A DNA stretch of 64,000 bases from Saprospirales bacterium GYS_P2D (GTDB taxonomy: Bacteria > Bacteroidota > Bacteroidia > Chitinophagales > Saprospiraceae): the NCBI GenBank assembly GCA_009833045.1, contig WUUP01000002.1, positions 62,001 through 126,000 on the forward strand, written 5' to 3'. Of the stretch, positions 1-10,038 are shown piece after piece. The stretch's first letter is position 1. Each line of letters opens with the position of its first letter. Made by a program: the position numbers and the translations under genes. The notes beneath the pieces were generated by a model. It made no database searches, had not been told where the DNA came from, and worked only from the letters and a program-made list of their open reading frames with translations.

Positions 1-278
1 TCAAAATGTCCATTCTCGAAAAAGTAACCATCTCCGACTAATCGCTTGATGCCTCCTTCGCCATATCGATCCCAATATCTACCGATGTAATCATATCGCA
101 TCTGATCTACCGTGATCCCTACTATGAGTTTGGGCTTTTCAGGATTGTCTGTTGTCAGCGCAGATATTGAGGATGAGATTGGATCGACCGATTGATCTTT
201 ACTGATGGCTTTATTCGCACTACATGCGACATTCACGAGGATGGATATGAGGATTATTTTTGACCAGTTTGATACCAT
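1..278 (-). CDS. PafA-type alkaline phosphatase family lipoprotein (5' part only)
   Basis: The gene starts with ATG at 278 and runs off the left edge, so only about 92 N-terminal residues are visible. Residues 1-19 form a short hydrophobic signal ending in a lipobox (NVAC, Cys19), which predicts an envelope lipoprotein. About 35 residues of linker follow, then KLIVGITVDQMRYDY and WDRYGEGGIKRL. This pairing (a buried strand ending in the metal-binding Asp of VDQMR, then the YGEGG turn) is the N-terminal signature of the PafA-like alkaline phosphatase/phosphodiesterase family of Bacteroidota. The nucleophile Thr/Ser and the rest of the active site lie outside the window, so substrate class cannot be judged. 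It is separated from dprA by about 80 bases and both are transcribed leftward. Confidence 0.8.
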   Translation of the reverse strand, partial: MVSNWSKIILISILVNVACSANKAISKDQSVDPISSSISALTTDNPEKPKLIVGITVDQMRYDYIGRYWDRYGEGGIKRLVGDGYFFENGHF

Positions 279-358
279 GATTTCAGCTTGGTTTTTTTTA
301 CTAAAAGTGTAAAAATACGAGCAAATTCGAATTGCTTATGTGATTAATGTCTTAAGAC

Positions 359-1459
359 TTATATGAGGCTATAGTTTTTCCCCGGCAGACTACATATCAT
401 TCCTTTGAATTCCATGGTGAGTAGGAGAGAGGATAGTTCGCTTAGTGGCTTTTTAGTCTCATAGTGGAGCTGATCGATACTCATAGCTTCTTGCTTTTGG
501 AGTAGTTCGTAGATTTCTTTTTCAGCGGGCTCGAGTTCTACGAATAATGAGGTCTGTTTTGGTTTCGATTCTTCTTGATCCCATCGCATAATATAGGCTA
601 TGTCTGCTACGGATTCGAGTAGATGAGCTTTGTTGGCTTTGATGAGTTTATTGCAGCCTTCGCTCATCTGATCGGTAGTACGCCCTGGTAGAGCGAAGAC
701 ATCCTTATGATATCCATTTGCGAAGTCTGCCGTGATCAGTGAGCCTCCCTTAGCAGCACTTTGTATGACTATGACTACGTCACTCATGGCAGCGATGATA
801 CGATTTCGCATAGGGAAATTTTCTCGATCTGCCCGTCCAAATAGAGCGAACTCCGAGACCAAAGCCCCCGCAGCAGCTATGCGTTCTGATAGCTGACGAT
901 GAGCAGCAGGGTAGACCATATCCAGTGGAGTACCCATGATCGCCAGCGTAGGAATATCATTTGCGAGCGAAGCCTTATGTGCATAGCCATCGACACCATG
1001 AGCCATACCACTGATGATCTGCACACCAAAGTCCTTTAGCCCTTCTACTATTTCTTGTGTCTTTTGGATCCCGTATGGAGTTGGCTGTCGGGTACCTACT
1101 ATTGATACGGTCCGAGGAGCATTGAGAGGTTCTGTCCCTCTGTGATAGAGTAAGATAGGAGCATCCTCGTAGTGGGTCAATCTCTTAGGATAGCTATCAT
1201 CGTTGAGATAAAAAGAAGTCTTGATACCTTTCTGCTGAATGTACTGCACTGCATCAGCAGAAATCTCCTCTGGATCCATAGATAGGATATGCTCTGCAGC
1301 GATCTCTCCAATCCCTGGGATTTTTAAAAGTGACTTTTTAGACTCTGAGAATACCGCCTCCGGTCCGCCAGAGTAGGCAATCAATGTTTTGGCGATTTTA
1401 GCTCCTACTTTGGGTATTTTAGTGATAGCTATCTGATAGCTTAAGGTAGATGTACTCAT
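359..1459 (-). CDS. dprA: DNA-processing protein DprA (Smf)
   Basis: DprA binds incoming single-stranded DNA in the cytoplasm and loads RecA during natural transformation. The N-terminus carries a helix-hairpin-helix-like part (ITKIPKVGAKIAKTLI, KIPGIGEIAAEHIL). The Rossmann-type DprA domain follows: VSIVGTRQPTPYG, IISGMAHGVDGYAH, LAIMGTPLDMVYP, FPMRNRIIAAMSDVVIV and GGSLITADFAN. A C-terminal winged-helix-like segment (EKEIYELLQ...) ends at the stop. An upstream start at 1501 would add 14 basic residues and overlap the divergent gene, whereas ATG at 1459 begins MSTSTLSYQIAITKIP as in other DprA proteins, so I place the start there. Length (366 residues) is normal and all signature glycines are present. 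Confidence 0.95.
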   Translation of the reverse strand: MSTSTLSYQIAITKIPKVGAKIAKTLIAYSGGPEAVFSESKKSLLKIPGIGEIAAEHILSMDPEEISADAVQYIQQKGIKTSFYLNDDSYPKRLTHYEDAPILLYHRGTEPLNAPRTVSIVGTRQPTPYGIQKTQEIVEGLKDFGVQIISGMAHGVDGYAHKASLANDIPTLAIMGTPLDMVYPAAHRQLSERIAAAGALVSEFALFGRADRENFPMRNRIIAAMSDVVIVIQSAAKGGSLITADFANGYHKDVFALPGRTTDQMSEGCNKLIKANKAHLLESVADIAYIMRWDQEESKPKQTSLFVELEPAEKEIYELLQKQEAMSIDQLHYETKKPLSELSSLLLTMEFKGMICSLPGKNYSLI

Positions 1460-1537
1460 TCTTTGTATTCGATCAGCTCTCTTCTTTGTTTCAAATTTCA
1501 TCCTATCTTCGCTCTACATCGTAAAGCTCAAGACGAA

Positions 1538-2209
1538 TTGCGCAAAATAGTAAATTTCCTTCTGACTCTTCTTTTAGTTTGCTGTGCATACTTTGGCTAC
1601 AGCCAAGTAAATCTTAAGATAGGATATACTCCAACCTATGGTGGATTCTCCCAGATCAATGAGATATTATCCAGCTATCAACCTGCCAATGCAGACCTCC
1701 AAGAACCATTCAGCGATCTGCACTTCATACATGGTATACAGGTCGGAGCCAGATATATACTGGGTAATTCTGCCATAGAGCTCAGCTGGGAAAACCTCAG
1801 TAGAGATCGCAGTTCATTAGCATTTAATGATGTGACAGAGACCTTTCTGGATAGACAATATCGCTTCTCGCTCAATACCTTTCAGCTGGGATTCGACTCC
1901 TTTTTTGGGAGCTATGGCTTTGGCTCGTCGATCAGCAATACTAATCTCGCTATACGCCGTGAGATAGGGGATAATGAGCTGTCGTTGATCGCTGAGCGAA
2001 ACTGGGGAGCACGGATTCATTTTAACTGGCTAATCCAAGAGAGCTCCACTGTCTCTCTTGTGATCCAACCATTTTATCAGTTTTACTTCGATAGCTACGA
2101 CTTAGCCCCATTAGCTACGGATCTCGATGTGAGTGGAGTGAGTACAGATGGGCAGCCTCATTACTTCGGGATCACTATCGCTTTTTACAATGGAGCTCAG
2201 CGTAGATAG
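1538..2209 (+). CDS. predicted outer-membrane beta-barrel protein
   Basis: About 223 residues. A TTG codon at 1538 begins a clean signal peptide (MRKIVNFLLTLLLVCC...GYSQ) with likely cleavage after YSQ. The ATG at 1463 would prepend 25 charged residues and lie within 4 bases of the divergent dprA start, so TTG is preferred but not proven. The mature part alternates polar and aromatic residues in short strands (VNLKIGYTP, IHGIQVGARYIL, AIELSWENL, FQLGFDSFFGSYGFG, VSLVIQPFYQFYF, HYFGITIAFY), the pattern of a small outer-membrane barrel. The last strand ends near a C-terminal aromatic. I do not recognise a specific family. It converges with fadH, whose stop is only 2 bases beyond this stop. Confidence 0.6.
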   Translation: MRKIVNFLLTLLLVCCAYFGYSQVNLKIGYTPTYGGFSQINEILSSYQPANADLQEPFSDLHFIHGIQVGARYILGNSAIELSWENLSRDRSSLAFNDVTETFLDRQYRFSLNTFQLGFDSFFGSYGFGSSISNTNLAIRREIGDNELSLIAERNWGARIHFNWLIQESSTVSLVIQPFYQFYFDSYDLAPLATDLDVSGVSTDGQPHYFGITIAFYNGAQRR

Positions 2210-2210
2210 T

Positions 2211-4250
<2,040 letters not shown>

Positions 4251-4427
4251 TCATTTGATAGAATCGATACTAAAGTAGCTTTATTCTACCCAGTGCACCC
4301 AGACAAATATTGTCACTGTGCGTATTTTTTGCCATTCAGAATCTTAAATGTATGAGCAGATTTGGCGAGTAATACATTCCCTATTACCCAAATTTTAAAT
4401 AGTATTTTGGCAGTGTAAATTAAAGTC

Positions 4428-5456
4428 ATGAAGTTACTCCTATCTATCCTTAGCGTTGCTTTGATTTTTGGCTGTGAGCCAAATAAAACTCAACCCGCAG
4501 AATCAGACCAAGAAAATAGCTATCCTACCATAGGCAAAATCATAAAACTCGATGAGCGACTCGAACAATATATTGATCCTGATACGCCTATCGAGATCAT
4601 AGCTGAAGGATTTGACTGGAGCGAGGGACCGCTATGGGTAGCAGACGGAGATTATTTATTGTTCTCTGATGTGCCGCAGAACACTATCCATCGATGGATC
4701 GAAGCTGATGGACTATCGACGTATCTCACACCATCAGGCTATACGAGTGATGAGCCGAGAGGAGGGGAGACTGGCTCCAACGGCTTAATACTCGATCCTC
4801 AGGGGCGATTAGTCCTCTGTCAACATGGTGATCGCCGGATGGCTCGTATGAATGCTCCACTCAGGGATCCTAAGCCAGACTTTACTACACTCACGGACAA
4901 CTATGAAGGAAAAAAATACAATAGCCCCAATGATGCTAACTATCATAGCAGTGGGCAGCTTTATTTCACTGATCCGCCCTACGGCCTGGAGAAAAACATG
5001 GCAGACCCTAAGAAAGAAATCGACTTTCAAGGTGTCTACAGACTCGATCTGGATGGCAAGGTCCATCTCGTATCAGCAAATGTCACCCGCCCTAATGGAG
5101 TGGCCTTCTCTCCAGATGAAAAGACTATGTACGTCACCAGCTCGGATCCACAGCTGCCGCATATCTATGCCTATGATGTAGCGAGTGATGGATCTACGTC
5201 CAATGAACGACTCTTTTTTGATGCAAAACATCTGATGGTAGATGGCGCTAAAGGTTTACCTGATGGCATCAAGGTGCTGCACGACGGCACTATACTATCC
5301 ACTGCTCCAGGTGGTGTGCTATTCTTGACCGCTGAGGGTGAGCATCTCGGTACGGTCAGCTCTGGCGAACCTACATCTAATGTAGCTGTAGATGACCAAG
5401 AAGAATATCTTTATGCCACCTCAGACATGTATGTGATACGAGCGAAGTTGAAGTAG
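4428..5456 (+). CDS. SMP-30/gluconolactonase-like beta-propeller lipoprotein
   Basis: 342 residues. The signal ends in a lipobox (LIFGC, Cys16), so it is probably periplasmic or surface anchored. The mature protein has SMP-30/gluconolactonase/LRE family motifs in order: WSEGPLWVADGDYLLFSD (metal-ligand Glu), YNSPNDANYHSSGQLYFTDPPYG (ligand Asn), VTRPNGVAFSPDE and KGLPDGIKV (catalytic Asp). These enzymes hydrolyse sugar lactones to aldonic acids with one divalent metal. The window also carries a sugar/lactone oxidase and a pentonate catabolic operon, so a role in making aldonates from lactones is plausible but inferred. Another member of the family (lactonase on other esters) cannot be excluded. 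Confidence 0.85.
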   Translation: MKLLLSILSVALIFGCEPNKTQPAESDQENSYPTIGKIIKLDERLEQYIDPDTPIEIIAEGFDWSEGPLWVADGDYLLFSDVPQNTIHRWIEADGLSTYLTPSGYTSDEPRGGETGSNGLILDPQGRLVLCQHGDRRMARMNAPLRDPKPDFTTLTDNYEGKKYNSPNDANYHSSGQLYFTDPPYGLEKNMADPKKEIDFQGVYRLDLDGKVHLVSANVTRPNGVAFSPDEKTMYVTSSDPQLPHIYAYDVASDGSTSNERLFFDAKHLMVDGAKGLPDGIKVLHDGTILSTAPGGVLFLTAEGEHLGTVSSGEPTSNVAVDDQEEYLYATSDMYVIRAKLK

Positions 5457-5491
5457 GGATTTGGATTTTTGAGGCTCTAACACCTCGCTTG

Positions 5492-5524
5492 TGTCATCTC
5501 GTCGACAGGAGAGATACTATGACA
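5492..5524. repeat. inverted-repeat element, dispersed-repeat-like
   Basis: TGTCAT at 5492-5497 is matched by ATGACA at 5519-5524, and the inner bases continue the symmetry (ATCTC against GAGAT). Sequence of the form TGTCATCTCG...GGAGAGAT resembles dispersed intergenic repeats that I recall from several Bacteroidota genomes. Only one copy is visible here, so the repeat status needs the rest of the genome. Confidence 0.35.
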
Positions 5525-5675
5525 TCGCAGGACATACTTACCCATTCATTTTCATCTCAAAGGCACTGAGAGATCTCTGTTTTTCATTACCATATTCATT
5601 CTATTGAAAACATTGATCTTTCCCGCTGGTCAAGATGAAAAAAGGTGTTTTTATGTCACTTTCTTTCGGCTATCG

Positions 5676-5715
5676 AACCCTCCGTCCTTCGGGCACCTCC
5701 CTTAAAATGGAGGAC
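5676..5715. repeat. short intergenic repeat-like segment
   Basis: The stretch beginning AACCCTCCGTCCTTCGGGC and continuing CACCTCCCTTAAAATGGAGG contains a small stem (CCTCC at 5696-5700 with GGAGG at 5709-5713). It looks like a family of short dispersed sequences that I recall from Bacteroidota intergenic regions. Only one copy occurs here, so this rests on recollection rather than on repetition within the window. Confidence 0.35.
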
Positions 5716-6210
5716 TGATTTGGTGCTGGCCTCTGATGATTGCGATAGTTATCTCAGCTGCAAATGTAAAGTAACATCCTTCTTTTTCAAGAGAAGGACA
5801 GGAGGATGAGATCGATGTCCGATACTACGTACTCGATACTCTTCACTCGCCACTCATGCCATCCCTATTCCTTGAGATAATCCGATTATTAAAGGTGATA
5901 ATACCATTAATGCTGAGTGGATCAAAGTATCATCCTTAGCCCCAAAATTCAAACGAATATGTTTAAGATCCTTATGACAATGATAACTACGGCAGCGAAA
6001 TTTGGTAATTTAAACGCCGAGAGCTATATATGCAACAGCTGTATCGTTTTCCAAAAAGATGTCAATCATAATGCAAGCAAAATATTTTGATAATGATTGA
6101 TATGTTTTTCTAATATATTCTATTAAATGCTCCATTTCATGGAGACACTTCAGTATGCATGAATTACGCTTGTAGCTATTTCATACATCTGTTGGCAGAT
6201 AAATTGATAA

Positions 6211-8142
6211 ATGAATGATCTAATTTTACTTCATACTCATTCGATCATCGCTTTTATCTTGGCAATGACCCAAATAGGTATGCTTATATATCTGTTTGGG
6301 CTGAAAGAAAAAACGGTCATCAGGCGATGGATGATTATAAATTACGTCGCCTCGGTTATCTGGCAAGTTGATCAAACCATAAGGTTTAGCATTCATCCCT
6401 CAGTCAGTAAAACCCTATTCTACAAGCTGGAAACTATATTAATCTACAGCCCCGCACTTGCCATTCTGACACTTTCTTATTTTCAGATACTCTATTTGTT
6501 CTTATATCAACCCTATGAACGGGAGAGAAAGCTAATGGTGCGTATAGTGATACCTGTTGCTATAAGTTTCGTTGCGTTTAACGCATGGAATGAATTCTTT
6601 AATGATAGTCACCAACTTGTTTTTCAAGGGGCTTCATTTATCTATGGTTTTTTGACCAATATATGGGCTTTGGTATTGAGCATCCGTAAAACTCGCTATC
6701 TCAAACCTATAGATCCAAAAGCAGCTCAGGCTCACGAAATTCTCATAGGCGTAAATGTTATGTTCATAGTGATGTGTGTCATCTTACTTGCTTTTGGACT
6801 TGAAAGTCCAATAGGTTATTGGTCATTTTTTATTTTAATATGGCTTTGCAACTTAGGGCAAATAATTACCTACATAGCGTACTCTGCTGTTCCAGCTAAT
6901 TTTCAGATCAAGATTAGTGGTTTTAGTTATGTGACTGTTGTAACAATACTGATCGTAGTTACCTTGGTATTTTTTCCTCCTTTAGACCCATTAGATCTTG
7001 AAGCCAGATATGATCAACAAAAAGGCTTAGTTCAAATGTTTATCATGTTAGGCATGGCGGCACTGGTTGTATCTACAGTCTTGCCTGAATTATTGAGACT
7101 CAGCTTAACCGATCCTATTAAAAGACTTCTCGCAGGTGTCCAAAGTGTCAATGCTGGAGATCTAAACACAACAGTCCCGGTAGGGTCTATGGATGAAATT
7201 GGCTATCTGACCAAAAATTTCAACCTAATGACACAGTCTTTAAAGCGAGCAAATGTACAATTACGTGATTATGCAGAAACCTTGGAAGCGAAAGTCGCTG
7301 ATCGTACCGCCAGCCTTAATAAGTCCTTAGAGGATCTTAAGACTGCTCAATCGCAACTTGTACAAGCTGAAAAAATGGCAAGCTTAGGAGAGTTAACCTC
7401 AGGCATAGCTCATGAAATACAAAATCCATTAAACTTCGTAAATAACTTTTCTGACGTAAGCTCTGAATTAATAGTTGAATTAAAAGAAGAACTATTAGCC
7501 GGTAAGACACAGGATGCTATAGAAATAGCAGATGATTTGATTGAAAATCTCAATAGAATACTACACCACGGACAAAGAGCGGGTGAAATAGTAAAAAGTA
7601 TGCTTGAACATTCTAAAGGCATTACTGGCCAGAAAGAAACTACTGATATCAACTCATTATGTGAGTCTGCGACCGATATAAAGTACAATCTTATAAAGGC
7701 TAAATATCCAAATTTTGAATGCAAGATTATCCACGACTTCGATTTAGACTTAAAAGATATTGAGCTGATAAAAGATGATATCCACCGTGTCTTACTGAAT
7801 ATTTTAGATAATGCCTTCTATGCAATGAATGATAAAAACGAAAATAGTCGGCCTGACCAAGAGTACCTGGCTCAACTGAAAATCAGAACAAACAAATGGG
7901 AAAAAGATGATACCAGTGGTATCGAAATAAGTATCACTGATAATGGTACTGGAATGTCAGAAGATATTCAAACGAAAATTTTTCAACCCTTTTATACAAC
8001 AAAACCTACAGGGCGAGGAAGTACTGGTTTGGGACTCTCATTGAGCTATGATATCATCACTAAAGGACATAAGGGTGAATTATTAGTGGATTCTACATTA
8101 GGGCAAGGAACGACTATGACTATTAGGCTGCCTTATTTATAG
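6211..8142 (+). CDS. membrane sensor histidine kinase (orphan)
   Basis: 643 residues. The N-terminal ~290 residues hold seven or eight hydrophobic segments with no signal peptide, a 7TM-type sensor module. A HAMP-like linker (DPIKRLLAGVQSVNAGDLNTTVP...MDEIGYLTKNFN) and a coiled coil (about 345-390) follow. The dimerisation/phosphoacceptor box SLGELTSGIAHEIQNPLNF has the phosphorylated His at residue 401. The ATPase domain has the N box (LLNILDNAFYAMND), G1 (ITDNGTGM), F box (IFQPFYTTKP) and G2 (GSTGLGLSLS). All catalytic motifs are intact. No response regulator lies in the window, so the output partner is unknown. Codon use and base composition are AT-richer than fadH or the pentonate operon, as in the next gene. 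Confidence 0.92.
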   Translation: MNDLILLHTHSIIAFILAMTQIGMLIYLFGLKEKTVIRRWMIINYVASVIWQVDQTIRFSIHPSVSKTLFYKLETILIYSPALAILTLSYFQILYLFLYQPYERERKLMVRIVIPVAISFVAFNAWNEFFNDSHQLVFQGASFIYGFLTNIWALVLSIRKTRYLKPIDPKAAQAHEILIGVNVMFIVMCVILLAFGLESPIGYWSFFILIWLCNLGQIITYIAYSAVPANFQIKISGFSYVTVVTILIVVTLVFFPPLDPLDLEARYDQQKGLVQMFIMLGMAALVVSTVLPELLRLSLTDPIKRLLAGVQSVNAGDLNTTVPVGSMDEIGYLTKNFNLMTQSLKRANVQLRDYAETLEAKVADRTASLNKSLEDLKTAQSQLVQAEKMASLGELTSGIAHEIQNPLNFVNNFSDVSSELIVELKEELLAGKTQDAIEIADDLIENLNRILHHGQRAGEIVKSMLEHSKGITGQKETTDINSLCESATDIKYNLIKAKYPNFECKIIHDFDLDLKDIELIKDDIHRVLLNILDNAFYAMNDKNENSRPDQEYLAQLKIRTNKWEKDDTSGIEISITDNGTGMSEDIQTKIFQPFYTTKPTGRGSTGLGLSLSYDIITKGHKGELLVDSTLGQGTTMTIRLPYL

Positions 8143-8260
8143 TAGTGAAATTATAAGCAATGAATTAAACTTAGAGAAACTATACAGAAAGAACGCAATT
8201 ATTGCACAAAGCAATTGAATTAACATTATATTCCATCAAATTAAGATTCAGCCAAATAAT

Positions 8261-9910
8261 ATGCCAAATAACAATACAATTGCCACACTGAAAATTGACG
8301 GCGTCAATTATTATCTGCCTGCAGATGAGAATGACGTGATTTCATTAGTGAATAAAGCACAGAATGAAAATAAAGTCATATGCATGAGGGGTGCTGCTCA
8401 TTCACGTCCACTAATATCAAGTCTCGAACATGAAGTCACCTCTGGCAGGATATATATTCATATGGGCAAAATGATCAAAGTAAAGTTTGATGATGACAAT
8501 CAGCAAGTTACTGTTCAAGGAGGATGTCATCTTGGGAAAGACCCAAGTGATCCTATAGCCTCCTCCGGTGATGAAAGTCTTAGACCTTTTTTTTCAACAC
8601 TTGAAAATTCTTTAAACTATCAGTTAGATAATCATAGGATTGATCCACAGAATCCTTTGAAGGGTTGGGCTTTACCAGATTTGGGAGGGATTACTCATCA
8701 GACCGTTGGAGGATTTTTATCCACGGGTTCTTCTGGTAGTTCTTTAGTAGAATCTTTCATTGGTCAGTTAGTGAGTATTACATTAGTCACAGGTGGTACT
8801 GATGGAGCTAAATTGGTGACTTTTCAAAGAGATGATCCTCAATTTCCAAATACAGATGACAACCCTTTTTACGGCGTTGGTGTAGGCTTAGGATTATTTG
8901 GGGTAATAGTTTCAGCTACTTTCCAGTGCATGGATAGTTTCAATATTAAGGGACAAGAGTCCACTACTAAAACTACCGACTGTCCGATAGATCTATTTGG
9001 TGACAAGCCTCATTTACAGTCATTAGAAGATTTTTACAGAAACCATACCTATAAGCGCATAATGTGGTGGCCTCAACCAAAAGTGGATAAAGCTGTGGTA
9101 TGGCAAGCAGAACCTATGCCTGTAAAGGAAGGGTTCGTGCCCAACCCATATAAAGAAGTACCAGAAATAAAGCTACTGGGTAGAAGTACACCTATTCCAG
9201 CCGAAATTGCTGCTGACTTAATGTTTAGAGGGTTTGGGGATATAGGGGCTTGGCTGGATGATTTAAAAGTTTCTCACCCGCTGATATATGCAGCATTAGA
9301 CTTTCTACAAGCTGATGAAATAGTACCTTTCTTACTTAATCTATTCACACCAGTAGATCCTAAATGCAAAGATGATCCTAGCAAACTGTGCCCACCACAG
9401 TTTCAGGATGTGTGGTATAATGGCATACCAATGGACAACAAAATCAATGATTTTTTAATACCTGTTTGGTTTACTGAATTGTGGTTTCACATTGAGCAGG
9501 GATCTAAAGTTCTTAGTACACTCAGAGACTTTTTTAAATCAAAACCTGACATCGTCGGAAACTTTAGTTATGAATTATATCCAGCCAAGGCGAATGACTT
9601 TTGGATGAGTGCAGCTTATAAAAGAGATGTTTTCCGAATTGATATGTTCTGGTTTGGAGATAATCCAGGCTCTCCGTTGAATGAATTCTACCCAGCACTA
9701 TGGACCGAACTTCATAATAACAATTTGCATTTCCGGCCTCATTGGGGTAAATTTTTACCTGCTGGAGATAGTCCTGAGGGTGCAGCTTACCTAAGAACTC
9801 AGTATCCACAGTTTGATAAATGGCTCTCATTGAGGCAAGAGCTTGATCCTCATCAAGTTTTCGTCAGTGATTACTGGCGATCACACCTTGACATAGATAA
9901 AGCTGCTTAG
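8261..9910 (+). CDS. FAD-linked oxidase, sugar/aldonolactone oxidase type
   Basis: 549 residues with no signal peptide, so probably cytoplasmic. Residues about 15-230 form a PP-loop FAD-binding domain of the vanillyl-alcohol-oxidase superfamily. MRGAAHSR places His47 at the position that is covalently flavinylated in alditol and gulonolactone oxidases, and ALPDLGGITHQTVGGFLSTGSSGSS is the second FAD loop. The C-terminal part ends like the D-arabinono-lactone oxidase family: LHFRPHWGKFLP and LRQELDPHQVFVSDYWRSHL. Possible reactions are oxidation of an aldonolactone or an alditol with O2 as acceptor. It is longer than typical gulonolactone oxidases (about 430-480), with extra sequence around residues 270-400. 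The gene follows the kinase by 118 bases and shares its AT-rich composition. Confidence 0.82.
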   Translation: MPNNNTIATLKIDGVNYYLPADENDVISLVNKAQNENKVICMRGAAHSRPLISSLEHEVTSGRIYIHMGKMIKVKFDDDNQQVTVQGGCHLGKDPSDPIASSGDESLRPFFSTLENSLNYQLDNHRIDPQNPLKGWALPDLGGITHQTVGGFLSTGSSGSSLVESFIGQLVSITLVTGGTDGAKLVTFQRDDPQFPNTDDNPFYGVGVGLGLFGVIVSATFQCMDSFNIKGQESTTKTTDCPIDLFGDKPHLQSLEDFYRNHTYKRIMWWPQPKVDKAVVWQAEPMPVKEGFVPNPYKEVPEIKLLGRSTPIPAEIAADLMFRGFGDIGAWLDDLKVSHPLIYAALDFLQADEIVPFLLNLFTPVDPKCKDDPSKLCPPQFQDVWYNGIPMDNKINDFLIPVWFTELWFHIEQGSKVLSTLRDFFKSKPDIVGNFSYELYPAKANDFWMSAAYKRDVFRIDMFWFGDNPGSPLNEFYPALWTELHNNNLHFRPHWGKFLPAGDSPEGAAYLRTQYPQFDKWLSLRQELDPHQVFVSDYWRSHLDIDKAA

Positions 9911-9939
9911 CCTCACTAAAAGTTATTCTTACGTTTGTT

Positions 9940-9981
9940 ACCTACGTTATTAGTAGGTTATTGCGATAGCATACAGCTATC
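9940..9981. repeat. two consecutive small hairpins
   Basis: ACCTAC (9940-9945) pairs with GTAGGT (9953-9958), and GATAGC (9965-9970) pairs with GCTATC (9976-9981). They lie between the convergent oxidase and dehydrogenase genes. There is no U-tract directly after either stem, so they are weak terminator candidates; they may contribute to transcript ends. Confidence 0.3.
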
Positions 9982-10038
9982 TTGTAAAGCTTAAAAAGAA
10001 TCAACTGGTACTATCCGTGCTATACGATGTATTACTAC

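Larger units (their letters stand above)
5457..6210. other. 750-base non-coding region with repeat remnants
   Basis: No convincing coding frame is visible on either strand. The first half carries two short repeat-like segments described separately (5492-5524 and 5676-5715). The second half (about 5880-6210) is clearly AT-rich and leads into the histidine kinase gene. It may hold that gene's promoter, but I see no clean TAnnTTTG element. The lack of genes together with repeat-like pieces suggests eroded or inserted DNA. Confidence 0.5.
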
